From Uloborus plumipes (taxonomy: Eukaryota; Arthropoda; Arachnida; Araneae; Uloboridae): DNA of 64,000 nt. Under the pieces are notes generated by a model. The model was not told where the DNA came from, ran no database searches, and worked only from the letters and a program-made list of their open reading frames with translations. Below are positions 45,119 through 56,731 of the stretch, piece after piece. Numbering within the stretch: position 1 is the stretch's first letter; each line of letters begins with the position of its first letter. The translations under genes were made by a program, and so were the position numbers. Location: positions 1 to 64,000 of the forward strand of contig JAXGGA010002940.1 of the NCBI GenBank assembly GCA_038373865.1. Reading direction: 5' to 3'.

Positions 45119-46560
45119 CAGCCACGACCGGTCACGCACGCTGACTGTATTTTAACTTCTTATCTATTTAAAGCGTATTCCGGAGGCCTACGTTTTCGTC
45201 CCCATTTTGAAGGGATTTTTATAATAATATTTCTATTAAAAAAATTAAAAATGTAAATATGTCGTCAAGTGTTTACCCAAAGAAGGGCGTCTGAACGCTG
45301 AAGGACTGTGTTCCCCGACGAACGTCTTGTATTACATTCATTACACTCCGGGCTAGCAGGTGGCAAGAGATGGCACCAGTGGCGTAGGAAGGTGGGGGCG
45401 AGGGGGTGGCCCGCCCCGAGTGCCAGCTATGGAGGGTGTGACAAAAACTGCCCGTGCTGAATTTGAACTTTTATGTCCCCCTCCCCCGAAAAAAAAACAT
45501 TTATAAAATTGGCATGAGTTCCTGCAACTCATGCCAATGTGTTTATTGCATAAATATGTGCTTGAATGACATGGCATGAGCTTAATGAAATATGGGGAGG
45601 GGAGGGGTGTTGTCTTTTGCCGTATATAAGAAAGCAGCCATTACTTTGGTTAGAAATTTTACATTTCTTCTTTTACTGGAGAAAAATTATCACGTTAGGT
45701 AGAGGTTCCGAAACTGGTGCTGTGGTACATAGGGGTGCTTCAGCGACAGATTAGGGGTGCTGGGAGGAACCAATGATATCAGACTCAAAAAAAAAAAAAA
45801 AAAACTGACAGATAAATTCAAGTACTTTCCTAAAAATGAAATACGAGCTATGATTTTTATTTCTTTTCTCTTATCACTTACGTGATTTTTTTTAACCAGT
45901 AGAAATATACACGTGTTTAGTGAATCAAAAGAAGTGAATCAAAAATTACAACAGAAGGCCCCATTCCGATTCGAAGTTCAATTTTTATGATATAACATGA
46001 AAAAAAGTCTATTTTGAGGAATATTCAGTTTTTACTTTTGTGAAATAAATCAACCCATTGAGTAAAAAATCATTTTTCATTGAACATAAAAATGCATTTT
46101 CAGGCTATGTTTGGAGTTTTTAGGGGATGGGAAGGGGGTTTGAGGATTCTCCTTGAATTTTTCAGTGTTGAATATTAAAACTGATACTTTAAAATTATCA
46201 GGGAGATGTTAGGTTGAGAAATTTGGGAGCTCTCTTTTATAAACACTCATTCGGAAATTAACCTTTGAAGACATTAGAGAGGTGACAGGAGGAGGGAGAT
46301 CTCTACTAGAAATAGTTTTAACTTTAAATTTTTGAAAGGGCCTTCTGAGACCACCCCTTATAAACGTCCTCGTATTATGAGATACAGTTATCTGATTCTA
46401 CCACTAATAAATTACATGACAGTGGCAGGACGTAATCTGCTGTCCGCTGTTGAGACATTAAAAATGATTGATACACCTAGTCCTACCAATTTAACTTAAA
46501 AACTACAACAATTTTTGCCAATAAATGTTCAAAAATAGAATCAATTCTAAGTGGTATGTA

Positions 46561-47388
46561 CACTCAGGCACATTGAAAATAGCGACCCAAGAAGAAAGCA
46601 TCGGATTGAAATGAAATTTAATACATATAATGATACAGATGAGAGATTCACTTGATCTCAAAATCAAGACAATCGAACGAATACAGGGTGTGCAAGGACA
46701 CAAATACAGAGCAACTTCAATAGCGCGTTAGACCACCTCTAGCTGCAATACATGCCGCCACACGGACAGGCATTGAGTTGATTAGACGCCTGATGTTGCC
46801 CTGAGGCAGATGGGCCCACAAATTTGTAACAGCCAACTCCAAATCACGCACAGAGTGACACGATGGCATCTGACGTTTTAGCTGATCCCACACATGCTCT
46901 ATAGGGGATAAGTCGGGGGAGCGGGCCGGGGATGGAAGAGTCTGAAAATGACGTAGGAAGTCTTGAGCAACTCTTGCTGTATGCGAACGAGCATTATCTT
47001 GCTGGAAAATTGCCCCTGGGAGACTATTTAGGAAAGGTCCTACATGGGGTCGAAGAATATCATCAACGCAACGTTGGCCGGTTAAGTTTCCACGCATCAC
47101 AATTAGATTGGACCGCCTATCATAGGATATGGCCTCCAAGACCATTACACCAGCTGTGCGGGCAGTGTGACGTACAACAGTGGGAGGAATTGTACCGCTC
47201 ACCTGGGCGCCTCCACACCCGTACACGGTTATCATCAGTCCCTAAAACAAACCGAGACTCATCACTAAACACAACTTTTTGCCAATCTGTGACATTTCAC
47301 ATTGATCTGCCTTCGCGCCACTGTAGACGCAGTCGCTGATCAATCCGACGATTTCTTCTTGGATCGCTATTTTCAATGTGCCTGAGTG
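46561..47388 (-). mobile_element. Internally deleted Tc1-type element, 828 bp
   Basis: The termini CACTCAGGCACATTGAAAAT are inverted at both ends, with about 48 bases of similarity, and are flanked by TA at 46559-46560 and 47389-47390. The minus-strand transposase starts only about 50 bases inside the high-coordinate terminus, already near the first catalytic motif, so the N-terminal DNA-binding half has been deleted. Confidence 0.85.
46717..47330 (-). pseudogene. Tc1-type transposase C-terminal pseudogene
   Basis: Read on the minus strand: V-F-S-D-E-S-R-F-V-L-G (first Asp, near 47270), a frameshift near 47225, then G-V-M-V-L-E-A-I-S, F-Q-Q-D-N-A-R-S-H (second Asp) and A-R-S-P-D-L-S-P-I-E-H-V-W-D (Glu). 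This is the Tc1 DDE order. The 172-codon ORF starting at 47235 is the downstream part, and its first dozen residues are out of frame with the family. Helix-turn-helix domains are missing because of the internal deletion. Confidence 0.85.
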
Positions 47389-49138
47389 TATATTATGGAG
47401 TGCATATAGGAAAGATCATTGTAATGCCTTTGTAAGACTTTATCTAAAAATTAAAATTTACTGCACCTACATTAATTTTAAATGGTTTACTGTATACCAA
47501 AAAAAAAAGTTTTCTCGCACTTTAGAAAATATATTTTTCCTTTTCCTTTGGTTCGAATTTCAAACAAATGGCTAAACAAATAGAAATACACTATTGTGTA
47601 CTTCCTTAACACAAGACCGTTCTCCCAACCCCCTGCCAGTTTTTCAGGTAAAAAGCCGTCAGTCTCATTTTGTAATGTAAAAAAATAGTAAAAACCTTCT
47701 CAGTATTAAAAAAATAAAATGTATGGAAATACATGAAACAAAATGATTAAATTGTTTTTTTTTTTTTTTTTTTTGTAAAATTTAGAAAGGAAATGCGATC
47801 TTTAAATGTTATTTCAGAATTTAAAAATCTAACTAAAGAAATATGCTTTTCAAATGTATTTTAACCGGAAGAAAAAGTTACATCATAGGAACCGTTGCAA
47901 GCAACAGTTGGAATAAATAAAATAATAATAATAATCATCAAAGTAATTGCTTCATTGGGGCAGCTGACCAGGGCCATCACCAAGAGCCTATCTGGGCGTC
48001 TTAGTCATCAGTTTGATCACCGCCCCCCCCCCCCCCCATTAAACTTATACTCTAATTCCGTTCCGGAGACATCTCTGGGACCAGGCTCCAATTTGCTGAC
48101 AAGGCTTCTCGTTCTTTTCTTAATGGGGAAAATGAAAAAATAGGCAAATTTTATAATTGCTCCACCCCCTATAAAGCTAGATTTTCAAAACTCCGCTAAC
48201 TAGATTTTCAAAAATTTTGTCGAAAAAACGGCTGTTCCTTTGTGCAGTTATTCCAAAGGAAAAAATGATTGTTCCGGTTAAATACTTTTGAAACATTTCT
48301 AATTTTGTGCTTAAATTTAAAGGGCTAAAATTAAAATTTAAAAAAGTTTTGCGAAGTTGTTTTTGAATATTTAACGCGTAAATTTGTTAAAACTACTGCG
48401 ATTTGAAATGGAAACATCCGAAATGGTCATGTGGCACTTCAGTGCCAGTAGCGCAACCAGGGAATAGGCTCATACGGCTCAGGTCCTACCTAAAATGCTG
48501 AGTTGCGAGTTGCTTTTTTTAAATATTCTTTACTGTTGAAGAAAATGAAGGAACGCGTGTCTTGGAAAAATTAAGTTCTTTTAATGGGAAAAACGAATAA
48601 TATTGGGTAGAAATCTTAATTCCTTTCTCTATACTAATAATAAAGCTGAAGGTTTGTCTTTCTTTCCTTCTGTCTGTCTGTTACGCGCGTAGCGCCAAAA
48701 CCGTTCGGTCGATTTTCATGAAACTTGGTACAAAATTAGTTTGTAGCATTTAGTTTTGCACCTCGAAGCGATTTTTCCAAAATTCCATTTCGTTCTTTTT
48801 CTATTCGAATTCTTAGCAGAAATTCGATAAAATAGGGAAGAAATATTTCACACATTTTCAAGTCTTATGTCATTCGAAAGCTTGAAATTTTCTGGATAAA
48901 ATGAAGTTTTTTCGAAGTTTCTACGATCATCAGGAGAGCTGTAACAATTGTTTTTAGAATCCCGGAATTCAAGGCTTACCTTCAGTAAAGCAAGCCAAAC
49001 GATTCTAAAATGGTTTTGCTCGAGAATAAAATTTGTTTGAAAAGATAGATGAAATGAATTATTTTATCAACGGAAATCAACTTTTCATGTTGTTACCATG
49101 GTTACGTGTTCATACTTATTTTTGTTTCGTTATTTTTT

Positions 49139-49408
49139 CAGCGTTGCCAGACGTAGTATTTTTGATACTACGATAGTATTTTTTCGGCCCAAATAAGGAG
49201 CGTAGTATTTTTCTGGCAACCATGCTTCCAATATACTAATGACTAAATTAAAAGATTTGGCGGATTTTTTTTTTTTTTTTCGTTTTCATAGATTTCGCAT
49301 TTCAGCAACATTGATTTTGGCAACGTTTGGAAACAGTAGTATTTTGTAATATTTTTTTTTTTGGAGGAGGCGTAGTATTTTTTTTGTTTCAATTCTCTGG
49401 CAACCCTG
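49139..49408. mobile_element. Probable hAT MITE, 270 bp, inside the Helitron
   Basis: CAGCGTTGCCAGACGTAGTA and inverted TCTCTGGCAACCCTG are similar termini. The flanks TATTTTTT and TCTTTTTC agree at 6 of 8 positions. GTAGTATTTTT boxes recur on both strands inside. Confidence 0.5.
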
Positions 49409-49896
49409 TCTTTTTCCCGGTGAAAATGCTTTGGGACCTTACTTGGCGCGTTTTCGAAAAGTCACCAACTGGCGCGTTTTTGCGTGTCTCGCGGAATTGT
49501 AAGCTCCGAGAGAAACTACGCAAAATAGTCAGGGTTACCACGCTTGGCACGCCTATCGCCCATTTAGCGAGAAAAGAGTATCTAAAGCACATATTAACCA
49601 AATATCGTATCAATTGCGTTATTGCATCGTTCTTTTTAAAGTGTTTCATTTCGGAAAATGTATTGTTTTGTTTTTAAAACTAGGAAAGGAAACTTTCTTC
49701 TTCTTTTAAACTTTGGTAAGATTTCTGTTGGTTTCTGTGAGCAACAAAATTGTTCTTATTTTCTCTTTTGGCTTATTTTTATGCATCACCCCTTTGGGTT
49801 GCATTCGAATGTTCCAAGGGGGTATTTTACCCCTTTTATGGAGTAAATCAGTGTTCATTTCAATGCAGACAAAAGTGATATGAATTAGCACTACCA

Positions 49897-49916
49897 CTTG
49901 GCGATATATCGCCAAG
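49897..49916. repeat. Perfect 20-bp palindrome
   Basis: CTTGGCGATATATCGCCAAG is its own reverse complement. GGCGAT / ATCGCC half-sites recur several times over the next 150 bases, so this may be the remnant of a transposon end or a protein-binding array. Confidence 0.7.
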
Positions 49917-51361
49917 CTTTTGATCGCCAAGTATTTGCCGCCAATTTGGCATATCGCCAAGTTGGTGAACAAAATTGTTTTCTTTTTTTATTTGGACTCA
50001 ATTTGGCGCTATTGGCGATATTTTGCGAAAAATCCACTGAATGATGTTAAAATCGGCGATATTTAAGGGATTAATCATTGTAAAACATTTTTTTTTTGCA
50101 TTGTTTCGTGGCAAACTAGGAATATAAATGTTTGAACTATTATCTTGCTCACTCCAAGCACTATTTTAGCAGTTAAGGCATGTACTAAGAAATTTACACA
50201 TAAAAATAAGTAGCGTGGGGTCCATACCAGATTTTTATATCATACTTTGAAGGAATTATAGTTGAATTACAACTAAAATAGAGCATTTTTTCTGCTATAT
50301 CAATTATTTTACAAATGAACTTTTAATTTTATACCACGGGCAAAGCCGTGCGGGTACCGCTAGTAAAATATAAATCTCGGCATTTGAATTTTTTAACAGC
50401 TGCAGATTACTGATCAACTAATTGTGTGCCCCCTCTTCTCCGCCCAGTTCTGTTTCCCTCGCCCCCTTTTTTCTTCTTCTTTTCCAGTTCTTCCGAAAAT
50501 AAGGGAGTGTTCAAAATGTTACTCCTCTGAAGCCTTGTCCCGTGCCATAATCATTACGGAGAATTTGAAATTTCGTTTAGGACTGAAAATGCTCCAAACA
50601 CCAAAAAACATCGAAAGTCGCTTAAAATTGCGTTTTTAGAGCCTTAATTTTGAACTAACGGTAAGTGCCTATAAACGTTATGAAATAAGGCATGCACTCA
50701 CATGTTTAGGATTCGTGCAGAAGCTCCCACCCCCTTTCTCTACAAAGTCAAAGCTCATTAAAATTTTAGTTTTTAAAACTAAAAATATAATAAAAATTCA
50801 GGGGGCAGTGCCTTTGAACCCCTTTTAATACCGTGGGGTATGGAATAAAAAATTCGTCAACTATACCATTTTTGAATTCATTTACGAATTTTTCAAAGTG
50901 CCCCCCCCCCTTGAAATATTTTCTGTTGGCGCCACTGTTCCTGCCTCCTATACCTGCCTGATTTAAAATGGAAGTGGCACTATATTTATTTTCGTAAAAG
51001 AGCCGGGTATTCTCTCGCCGACTCCACACCCAGCGGATATACTGCGTGTTTTTGTACGTACTACAAATCAAAATGCAACAATGTTTTTTCATTCTCTAGT
51101 GTATATTTTGGGGACGAAGGCCAATTTTCCTTCTTATCTTGTTTTTTCTCTTCTTCTTACACGAGAATTTTTGCGCTGGAAAATTTTCCGTATTTGGTTT
51201 AAATTTAAAAAGTTAAATTAAAAAATATAAAAAAAACCAACGGTGAAAAAAATCTTTAATTTGTCATTTCGCTCGAAATATTGAGGTGGGGGGGGGGGGG
51301 CGGTGACAAATTGAGCTTCGCCTCGGGTGCCATCAGACCTTGCTACGCCACTGGATGGCAC

Positions 51362-52149
51362 AAGACTTCGTATCCTTTTTGCTAACTAGGCACAAAAGAG
51401 AACCACGCACATGATGGCTACGAACCCTTCTAAATGATAAGCATCTGACAGACAATGGACCTATACTGTTGGTCATTCAGAAGTACATCAGCCGTAGATT
51501 ATTGATATACTCGCGTTAAGGGGGTCCGGGACACATTTTGAAAAAAAAAAAAAATATTTAACAGTTTAGAGTTTTGAAATTTTTTACACTGCTTCACCAT
51601 CTGTTTAACAAGCAAAATCATAACATATATGACAATTTTTTTTTTCAATTTAACTTTTTTCAAAAAAAGGGGGGTCGCTTTAAATCGCATAAACTTAAAA
51701 TATTCTTAATCAATTTTCATTTTTTTTTCATATATGTGAACACAAACATACATAAGCTTTAATTTGTACTCAGCAATTTTAAAAATAATAATTTAAAAAA
51801 AAATTAAAAATATTTACGTACAAATTTCGAAAAATTCAAAGGTAGTTTTTTTTTCAAAAAATCATATTTGTCGGCGATCTAAATGCTCCATAGAATTAAG
51901 AAGAGCCTTGAATGTTATTATTTCTTTTATCGTCTACGAATTGGCAACCAAAGAAAATGCGTGGGAGTTCAGTTGCGCTGACGAGCTTTCTCGCCAAGTA
52001 TGTAACTTTGTTCTCTTTAACATTGCTACTAATGTTACCAACCTATGTTGTCATTAAATAAAATTATTTTATACAGTCCACTTCTCATTCACTAACGGCC
52101 ATCGACATTATATGGTCAGTTACTAACCGGAGCCTTGCCATCTTTCAAT
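51362..52149 (+). other. Leader region of the BEL/Pao element, possible 5' LTR
   Basis: An AATAAA at about 52057 followed by CACTTCTCATTCA and TTATATGGTCAGTTACTAAC lies just before gag and could be the LTR tail and leader. No second LTR was found downstream, so the LTR borders cannot be proved. The rest is A+T-rich. Confidence 0.3.
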
Positions 52150-53800
52150 ATGGATTTAATAACGCTTAATCGCAAACGAGACGTTCTGAATTTATGAATA
52201 CCAAGCTCGGTAAACTCGCTGAGTTTATTCAAAGCTTTGTGCCGTCAGAAGATAAAAATCAGGATCTCGTGATTCTTGGTACAAAATTGGAAGTTATTAA
52301 TTCAGCAAAAGCCGTCATCAACGAATTAATTGACGGATATTGTGACCAGGGGTGGCTCCTCATTATGGGCCAGGTGGGCCGGGCCCACCCAGAAAAATTG
52401 GAAGAAAAAAAATGCCGAATAAAATATAATCGTTTTGTATTTCAACCAACAATAAAGAAAAAAACAAAACAAAACATAGGGCACAAAATATATTTTAAAC
52501 CTTCAGCTCCCCCCCCCCTCCACATTGCTAATACAGCACAAAAAAGTTTTCAAACTCCATCAATTTTGCACCTAAGCGCTTCGCATTAGCACGGCTTTAA
52601 GAGCGAATTCGCGGGCCAGATCAAAGCGGCCCTCGCCAAGCCCCCGATTTTAGCCAATCCCAATGGCTGAATTAAGAAGAGCAGTGAGAGATGACACCCC
52701 ATTGTAACAATCGACAAGTGGGCATTTTTTATCTGGCCCAAAATTTCCCTTTGTCCCTAACCGAAGCGGTGGAGAGGGAAGTGTCCCTCACTGGTTACAG
52801 AGGAGCAGGGAATGTCTGGCCCCTGTTGTTAGGGAGAAAACTTGCTTTTCATTCCGCTCTCCTGGTTTTTCTTTTATTGATTTTTATAACACGTCTTTTT
52901 TTTTTAGTCTTTCTTTTTTAATTTTCCACACCTATTACTAACAGGCATAGAGATTGCCAGTTTCATTACCCCCCCTCACCTATTTGTAATACAATGCACG
53001 CATATTTTATTTATTAATTTGCGTTTGAAATTCTTTTTCTCAAAATTTTTGTATGAAGACTTTATTTTTGACTTGTAGTGCGTTTGCCATTTTCTTGGTA
53101 TTAGTTTGAATTGAATCTCATTTGTCGCAGTGTTGTGTTAATATATTAAAAAGTCTGTAAGTATTGTATGAACTCTAGGAATTTGTCATCCTGCCGGGTG
53201 TGACATTATAAATGCTTGGAGAAGTGATAAGTATTCTTAAGCTCCAAATGCTACATTTATTTAGCCGAATCATGACTGCATTTATATCCAGGACTAACGA
53301 GAGGCTAACCCCCGCCCCCTAAAATATCAATGAAGTAGTCTGCTCCCCCCTCCCCCTCTTTGATGATCTTCCCTACAACTAATATTATCACACTCAAAGG
53401 GATTTTAATGTCCGAAAAAACACCTAGATGTTGAATAAAAAGTTTGCTACTGCGCATTTTTTCTTATATCTTATGACACGTAACATTAACCTTCTACTAC
53501 AAACACACTAAAGCAGTAACCAGAAAAAATAAAACTTAAAACATTGAACGTTCATAAAAATATTGAGTGGATCAAAGTCTACTGTATATAAAAACTATAT
53601 TCAGCTTAAAATGTATAAATGAATACATTTATTTTGTAAATTATTATTATTTTACAAATTGCTTCATAATTCAAGAAACACGTGGACATAAAATTTCGCA
53701 ACATTTAAAAACTATATTTTGCAATATATTTTCCTGAAGGTTTATAATATATGAAATATTAAATATTGTTTAAAAGCAATCTAGTTAAATAAATATATTA

Positions 53801-55018
53801 CACTGAAGTGACAAAAGTTATGGGATAGCAATATGCAAATTTTCAGATGGCAGTAGCATCGCATAGAACAGGTATAAATGCGCAGTGCTTTTACAGAGCT
53901 TTCATTTCTGTTCAAGTTATTCATGTGAAGAGGTTTTAACGTGATGATGACCGCACGACGTGAATTAACAGACTTTGAACGCGGAATGTTAGTTGGAGCT
54001 AGACGCATGGGTCATGCCATTTCGGAAATCGTTAGAGAATTCAACATTCCCAGATCCACTGTGTCAAGAGTGTGCCGAGAGTATGAAATTTCAGGCATAA
54101 CATCCCACCATGGACAGCGCAGTGGTCGACCGCCTGCACTTAAAGATCGAGACCGGCGACGTCTGCAAAGAGTCCTAAATTCTAACAGACAAGCAACACT
54201 GCGTCAAATCACCGTAGAAATCAATGTGGGACGTACAATGGACGTGTCTGCTAGAACTGTGCGGAGAAATTTGGATTTCTTGGGCTATTCCAGCAGAAGA
54301 CCGACTCGAGTGCCTTTACTGACAGAACGACATCGCTTGCAGCGACTCTAGTGGGCACGTGAGCATATCGGTTGGTCCCTAGATGAATGGAAAACCGTGG
54401 CCTGGTCCGATGAGTCACGATTTCAGCTGGTAAGAGCCGATGGTAGGGTTCGAGTGTGGCGCAGACCCCACGAAGCCATGGACCCAAACTGTCAGCAAGG
54501 CACTGTTCAAGCTGGTGGTGGCTCCGTAATGGTGTGGGCTGTTTTTTCATGGCATGGACTTGGTCCTCTAGTGCGACTGGACCGAACATTGACTGGAAAT
54601 GCTTATGTGCAGCTACTTGGAGATCACTTGCAGCCATTCATGGACTTCATGTACCCAAACAACGATGGGATTTTTATGGATGACAATGCGCCATGTCACC
54701 GGGCCACAACTGTTCGCAATTGGTTTGAAGAAAATTCTGGACAATTCCAACGAATGATTTGGCCACCTAGATCGCCCGACATGAATCCCATTGAGCATTT
54801 ATGGGACACCATCGAGAGGTCTGTTCGTGCCCAAAATCTTGCCCCATCAACGCTTTCACAATTATGGACGTCTATCGAGACAGCATGGCTCAATATTCCT
54901 GCAGAAGACTTCCAACGACTTGTTGAGTCCATGCCACGTCGAGTTGTTGCACTTCGCCGGGCAAAAGGAGGGCCGACACGATATTAAGAGGTATCCCATG
55001 ACTTTTGTCACTTCAGTG
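53801..55018 (+). mobile_element. Tc1/mariner-type transposon, 1218 bp, nearly intact
   Basis: The 27-bp inverted termini start CACTGAAGTGACAAAAGT, differ at one position, and are flanked by TA at 53799-53800 and 55019-55020. Full length for the class, with a single transposase frame inside. Its condition suggests that it is the youngest of the nested elements here. Confidence 0.95.
53944..54987 (+). pseudogene. Tc1-like transposase with a single nonsense codon (DD36E spacing)
   Basis: ATG at 53944 starts M-M-T-A-R-R-E-L-T-D-F-E-R-G, a helix-turn-helix region with I-S-E-I-V-R-E-F-N-I-P-R-S-T-V-S-R-V. A GRPPAL-type hinge follows (S-G-R-P-P-A-L), then W-S-D-E-S-R-F (first Asp), F-M-D-D-N-A-P-C-H (second Asp) and W-P-P-R-S-P-D-M-N-P-I-E-H (Glu). 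It ends R-R-A-K-G-G-P-T-R-Y. Counting from the second Asp of M-D-D to the Glu gives 36 residues between them, a DD36E spacing like that reported for Incomer-type elements rather than the usual DD34E. One in-frame TAG at 54349-54351 splits the otherwise open 348-codon frame; the residues on both sides continue the family pattern. No frameshift is present. Confidence 0.9.
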
Positions 55019-56478
55019 TATATCAAAGTTTAATAACGGTACCTAATGGTTGGAAAAAACTAGGCTTTCTGCAAGATTTTTTATTTCTAACATATGAGCA
55101 TATAACACGTTACTATGACTGTCAGTCAAATCATGTATCCGAAAAGGTTATTACCAGTTAAGCAAATATTCTGATAAACATAATTAAATTAGTCAGTTAT
55201 CCGTGTTTTAATTTTAATGGTATTCGAACCGGTAGTCAAGATCCTTTAATTTTGATTATATTGTAAGAAAAATAAGTGTTTTAATATTGTTATGTACTCT
55301 TTGTGTATTTCCTGAAAATAATTCGATTCATCTCATTACTAGTTTGAGTACGACCATAGGTAAGCGAGTGGGACCATAACTGGTCAAACTCCAGTGTATT
55401 CCAATTTATTTAAAAACATATACATGCATTAAAATTGAAAGTATCATAGCTATAAAAGTGACATTTTAAAGTTCTAACACCGTTAGGATTTGTTTTTTCA
55501 TGAACTAAAATTGCAACATTTGTATCCAAATTAAAAAAAAAAAAATGTAAGCATGCCTAGATCCAGTCATTTACTTTATAAGTTTCTTAATTTGATGGAG
55601 GCTTTCAGAAAGTCATGGTGCAGATTGTCGAAATTTTTAGGGGGAGAGAGGGGGTGTTTTTAGGCAGAAATTTTCTTTTTCTTTTTGAGTGTAGTCCCGT
55701 AATGTTTGAGGAGGTGCGCCGCCTTGAGGCGTGACACTTTTGACGTGATGAATATTTTCACTGTCCGAAAATGGCAAAATTATGAGAGAAACATTAGTGA
55801 TATTTTGAAAGTCGGTCGTCTGTGGAAAACATTGTCAATTAGTATTACATTGATCGCTTAAGGCTGGTGTAACATTTAAAATATAAAACCTATGTATCAA
55901 ATCAAATGTGAGATAATTTTGCAATGCAAATTTGTATTAATAAAATTAAATATTATTTTAAGTCGCTCAGCATTAGTTTACTAACTGTTGTTTCCTTCAT
56001 TGTATCTGTGTAAGCATTAGTGGGGAAAGATATAATTGCGGGCCCACCAACTAAGTTAAGGCACGAGCCGCCACTGATTGTGACCTTCCTGAAGCCGTGG
56101 ATCTCAAAAACAACCTGACATTGGCGGAAATCATCGCTGAAGATCTAGAAGAGCTGGAGGTAAAATTAAAGATTTTAATTTCTAAATGCAATAATTATGA
56201 AATTAAGAATGAAAATATTAAAGCCAATGTGAAAATTCCCGATCTTCCTTTACCCACATTTAATGGTAAATACGAAGATTACCAAGCCTTTAAAAATCAA
56301 TTTACTACAATTATTGGCGAAAATAATTCTATAAGTAATTCTCAAAAATTATTTTATTTGAGAGCTTCATTAAAAGGCGATGCTAAGCTAATCGAAAGAC
56401 CCCAAGATACTTTCGAATCGCTTTTTCAAGCACTTGATAGTCGATATGAAAACAAACGTGCGATTGTTGACGCACATA

Positions 56479-56731
56479 TCGTCGCCACCATGCTAAACTT
56501 ACGAATGTGAAAATTGGTATTTTTCAGGAGGGCCAAAACACTGCATATACCCTTTTTCCAAGTGACGTATTTGGTTATTTTCAATATTTAAACTCTTATA
56601 GAGATCTTTAAGTTTAAAACTATCGTTCGAAGGTTTCATTTTAATTTTAATTATTTGTAAAATTCGAACTTGAAAAACAAACTTGAAAAACGCGATTTTT
56701 CACATTCGTTACTTTAGCATGGTGCCGACGA
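56479..56731. mobile_element. MITE, 253 bp, inserted in BEL/Pao gag
   Basis: Inverted arms of about 49 bases begin TCGTCGCCACCATGCTAAAC and (inverted) TCGTCGGCACCATGCTAAAG, flanked by TA at 56477-56478 and 56732-56733 (ATAT if the element is taken to start two bases in). Removing it joins GACGCACATATCATGAGT, restoring an open gag frame. The TA target suggests Tc1/mariner-class mobilisation. Confidence 0.85.

Larger units (their letters stand above)
48628..50363. mobile_element. Non-autonomous Helitron, about 1.74 kb
   Basis: The 5' end TCTCTATACTAATAATAAAG-CTG, followed by the CGCGTAGCGCCAAAACC region, is typical of arthropod Helitrons. The 3' end has the hairpin CACGG-gcaaag-CCGTG, then CGGGTACCG and CTAG, with T next. 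No Rep/helicase is encoded. A 270-bp hAT-type MITE (49139-49408) and a palindrome (49897-49916) lie inside. The 5' limit is uncertain by a few bases. Confidence 0.75.
45377..51353. mobile_element. hAT-bounded block, 6.0 kb, 8-bp TSD
   Basis: The ends CAGTGGCGTAGGAAGG and inverted CCTTGCTACGCCACTG are flanked by a perfect GATGGCAC at 45369-45376 and 51354-51361. Just inside, both ends carry G/C-rich runs and a CCCCGAG / CTCGGG block. No hAT transposase is readable. The block has absorbed a Tc1-type element (46561-47388), a Helitron (48628-50363), C15 and G13 runs and a solo TTGGCGCCACTG end near 50936. Either this is one non-autonomous element or an outer element whose core was replaced. Confidence 0.75.
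52347..56076. mobile_element. Non-autonomous hAT element, 3.7 kb, inserted in BEL/Pao gag, 8-bp TSD
   Basis: The ends CAGGGGTGGCTCCTC and inverted GCACGAGCCGCCACTG are flanked by perfect ATTGTGAC at 52339-52346 and 56077-56084. Inside both ends lie GGGCCCACC blocks. Joining the flanks restores the gag frame exactly (...G-Y-C-D | L-P-E-A-V-D...). The interior holds A+T-rich DNA and a complete Tc1-type element (53801-55018) but no hAT transposase. Confidence 0.95.

Noticed and set aside
46932..47339. Plus-strand 135-codon ORF
   Set aside because: It lies antisense to the Tc1 transposase remnant, whose minus-strand motifs are clear.
48447..50948. Possible hAT pair CAGTAGCGCAACCAG (48453) and TTGGCGCCACTG (50936)
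   Set aside because: The flanking octamers agree at only 4 of 8 positions and the Helitron intervenes, so the pairing is not supported.
54251..54932. Minus-strand and shifted ORFs across the Tc1-like transposase
   Set aside because: Antisense or out of frame to a well-supported transposase.
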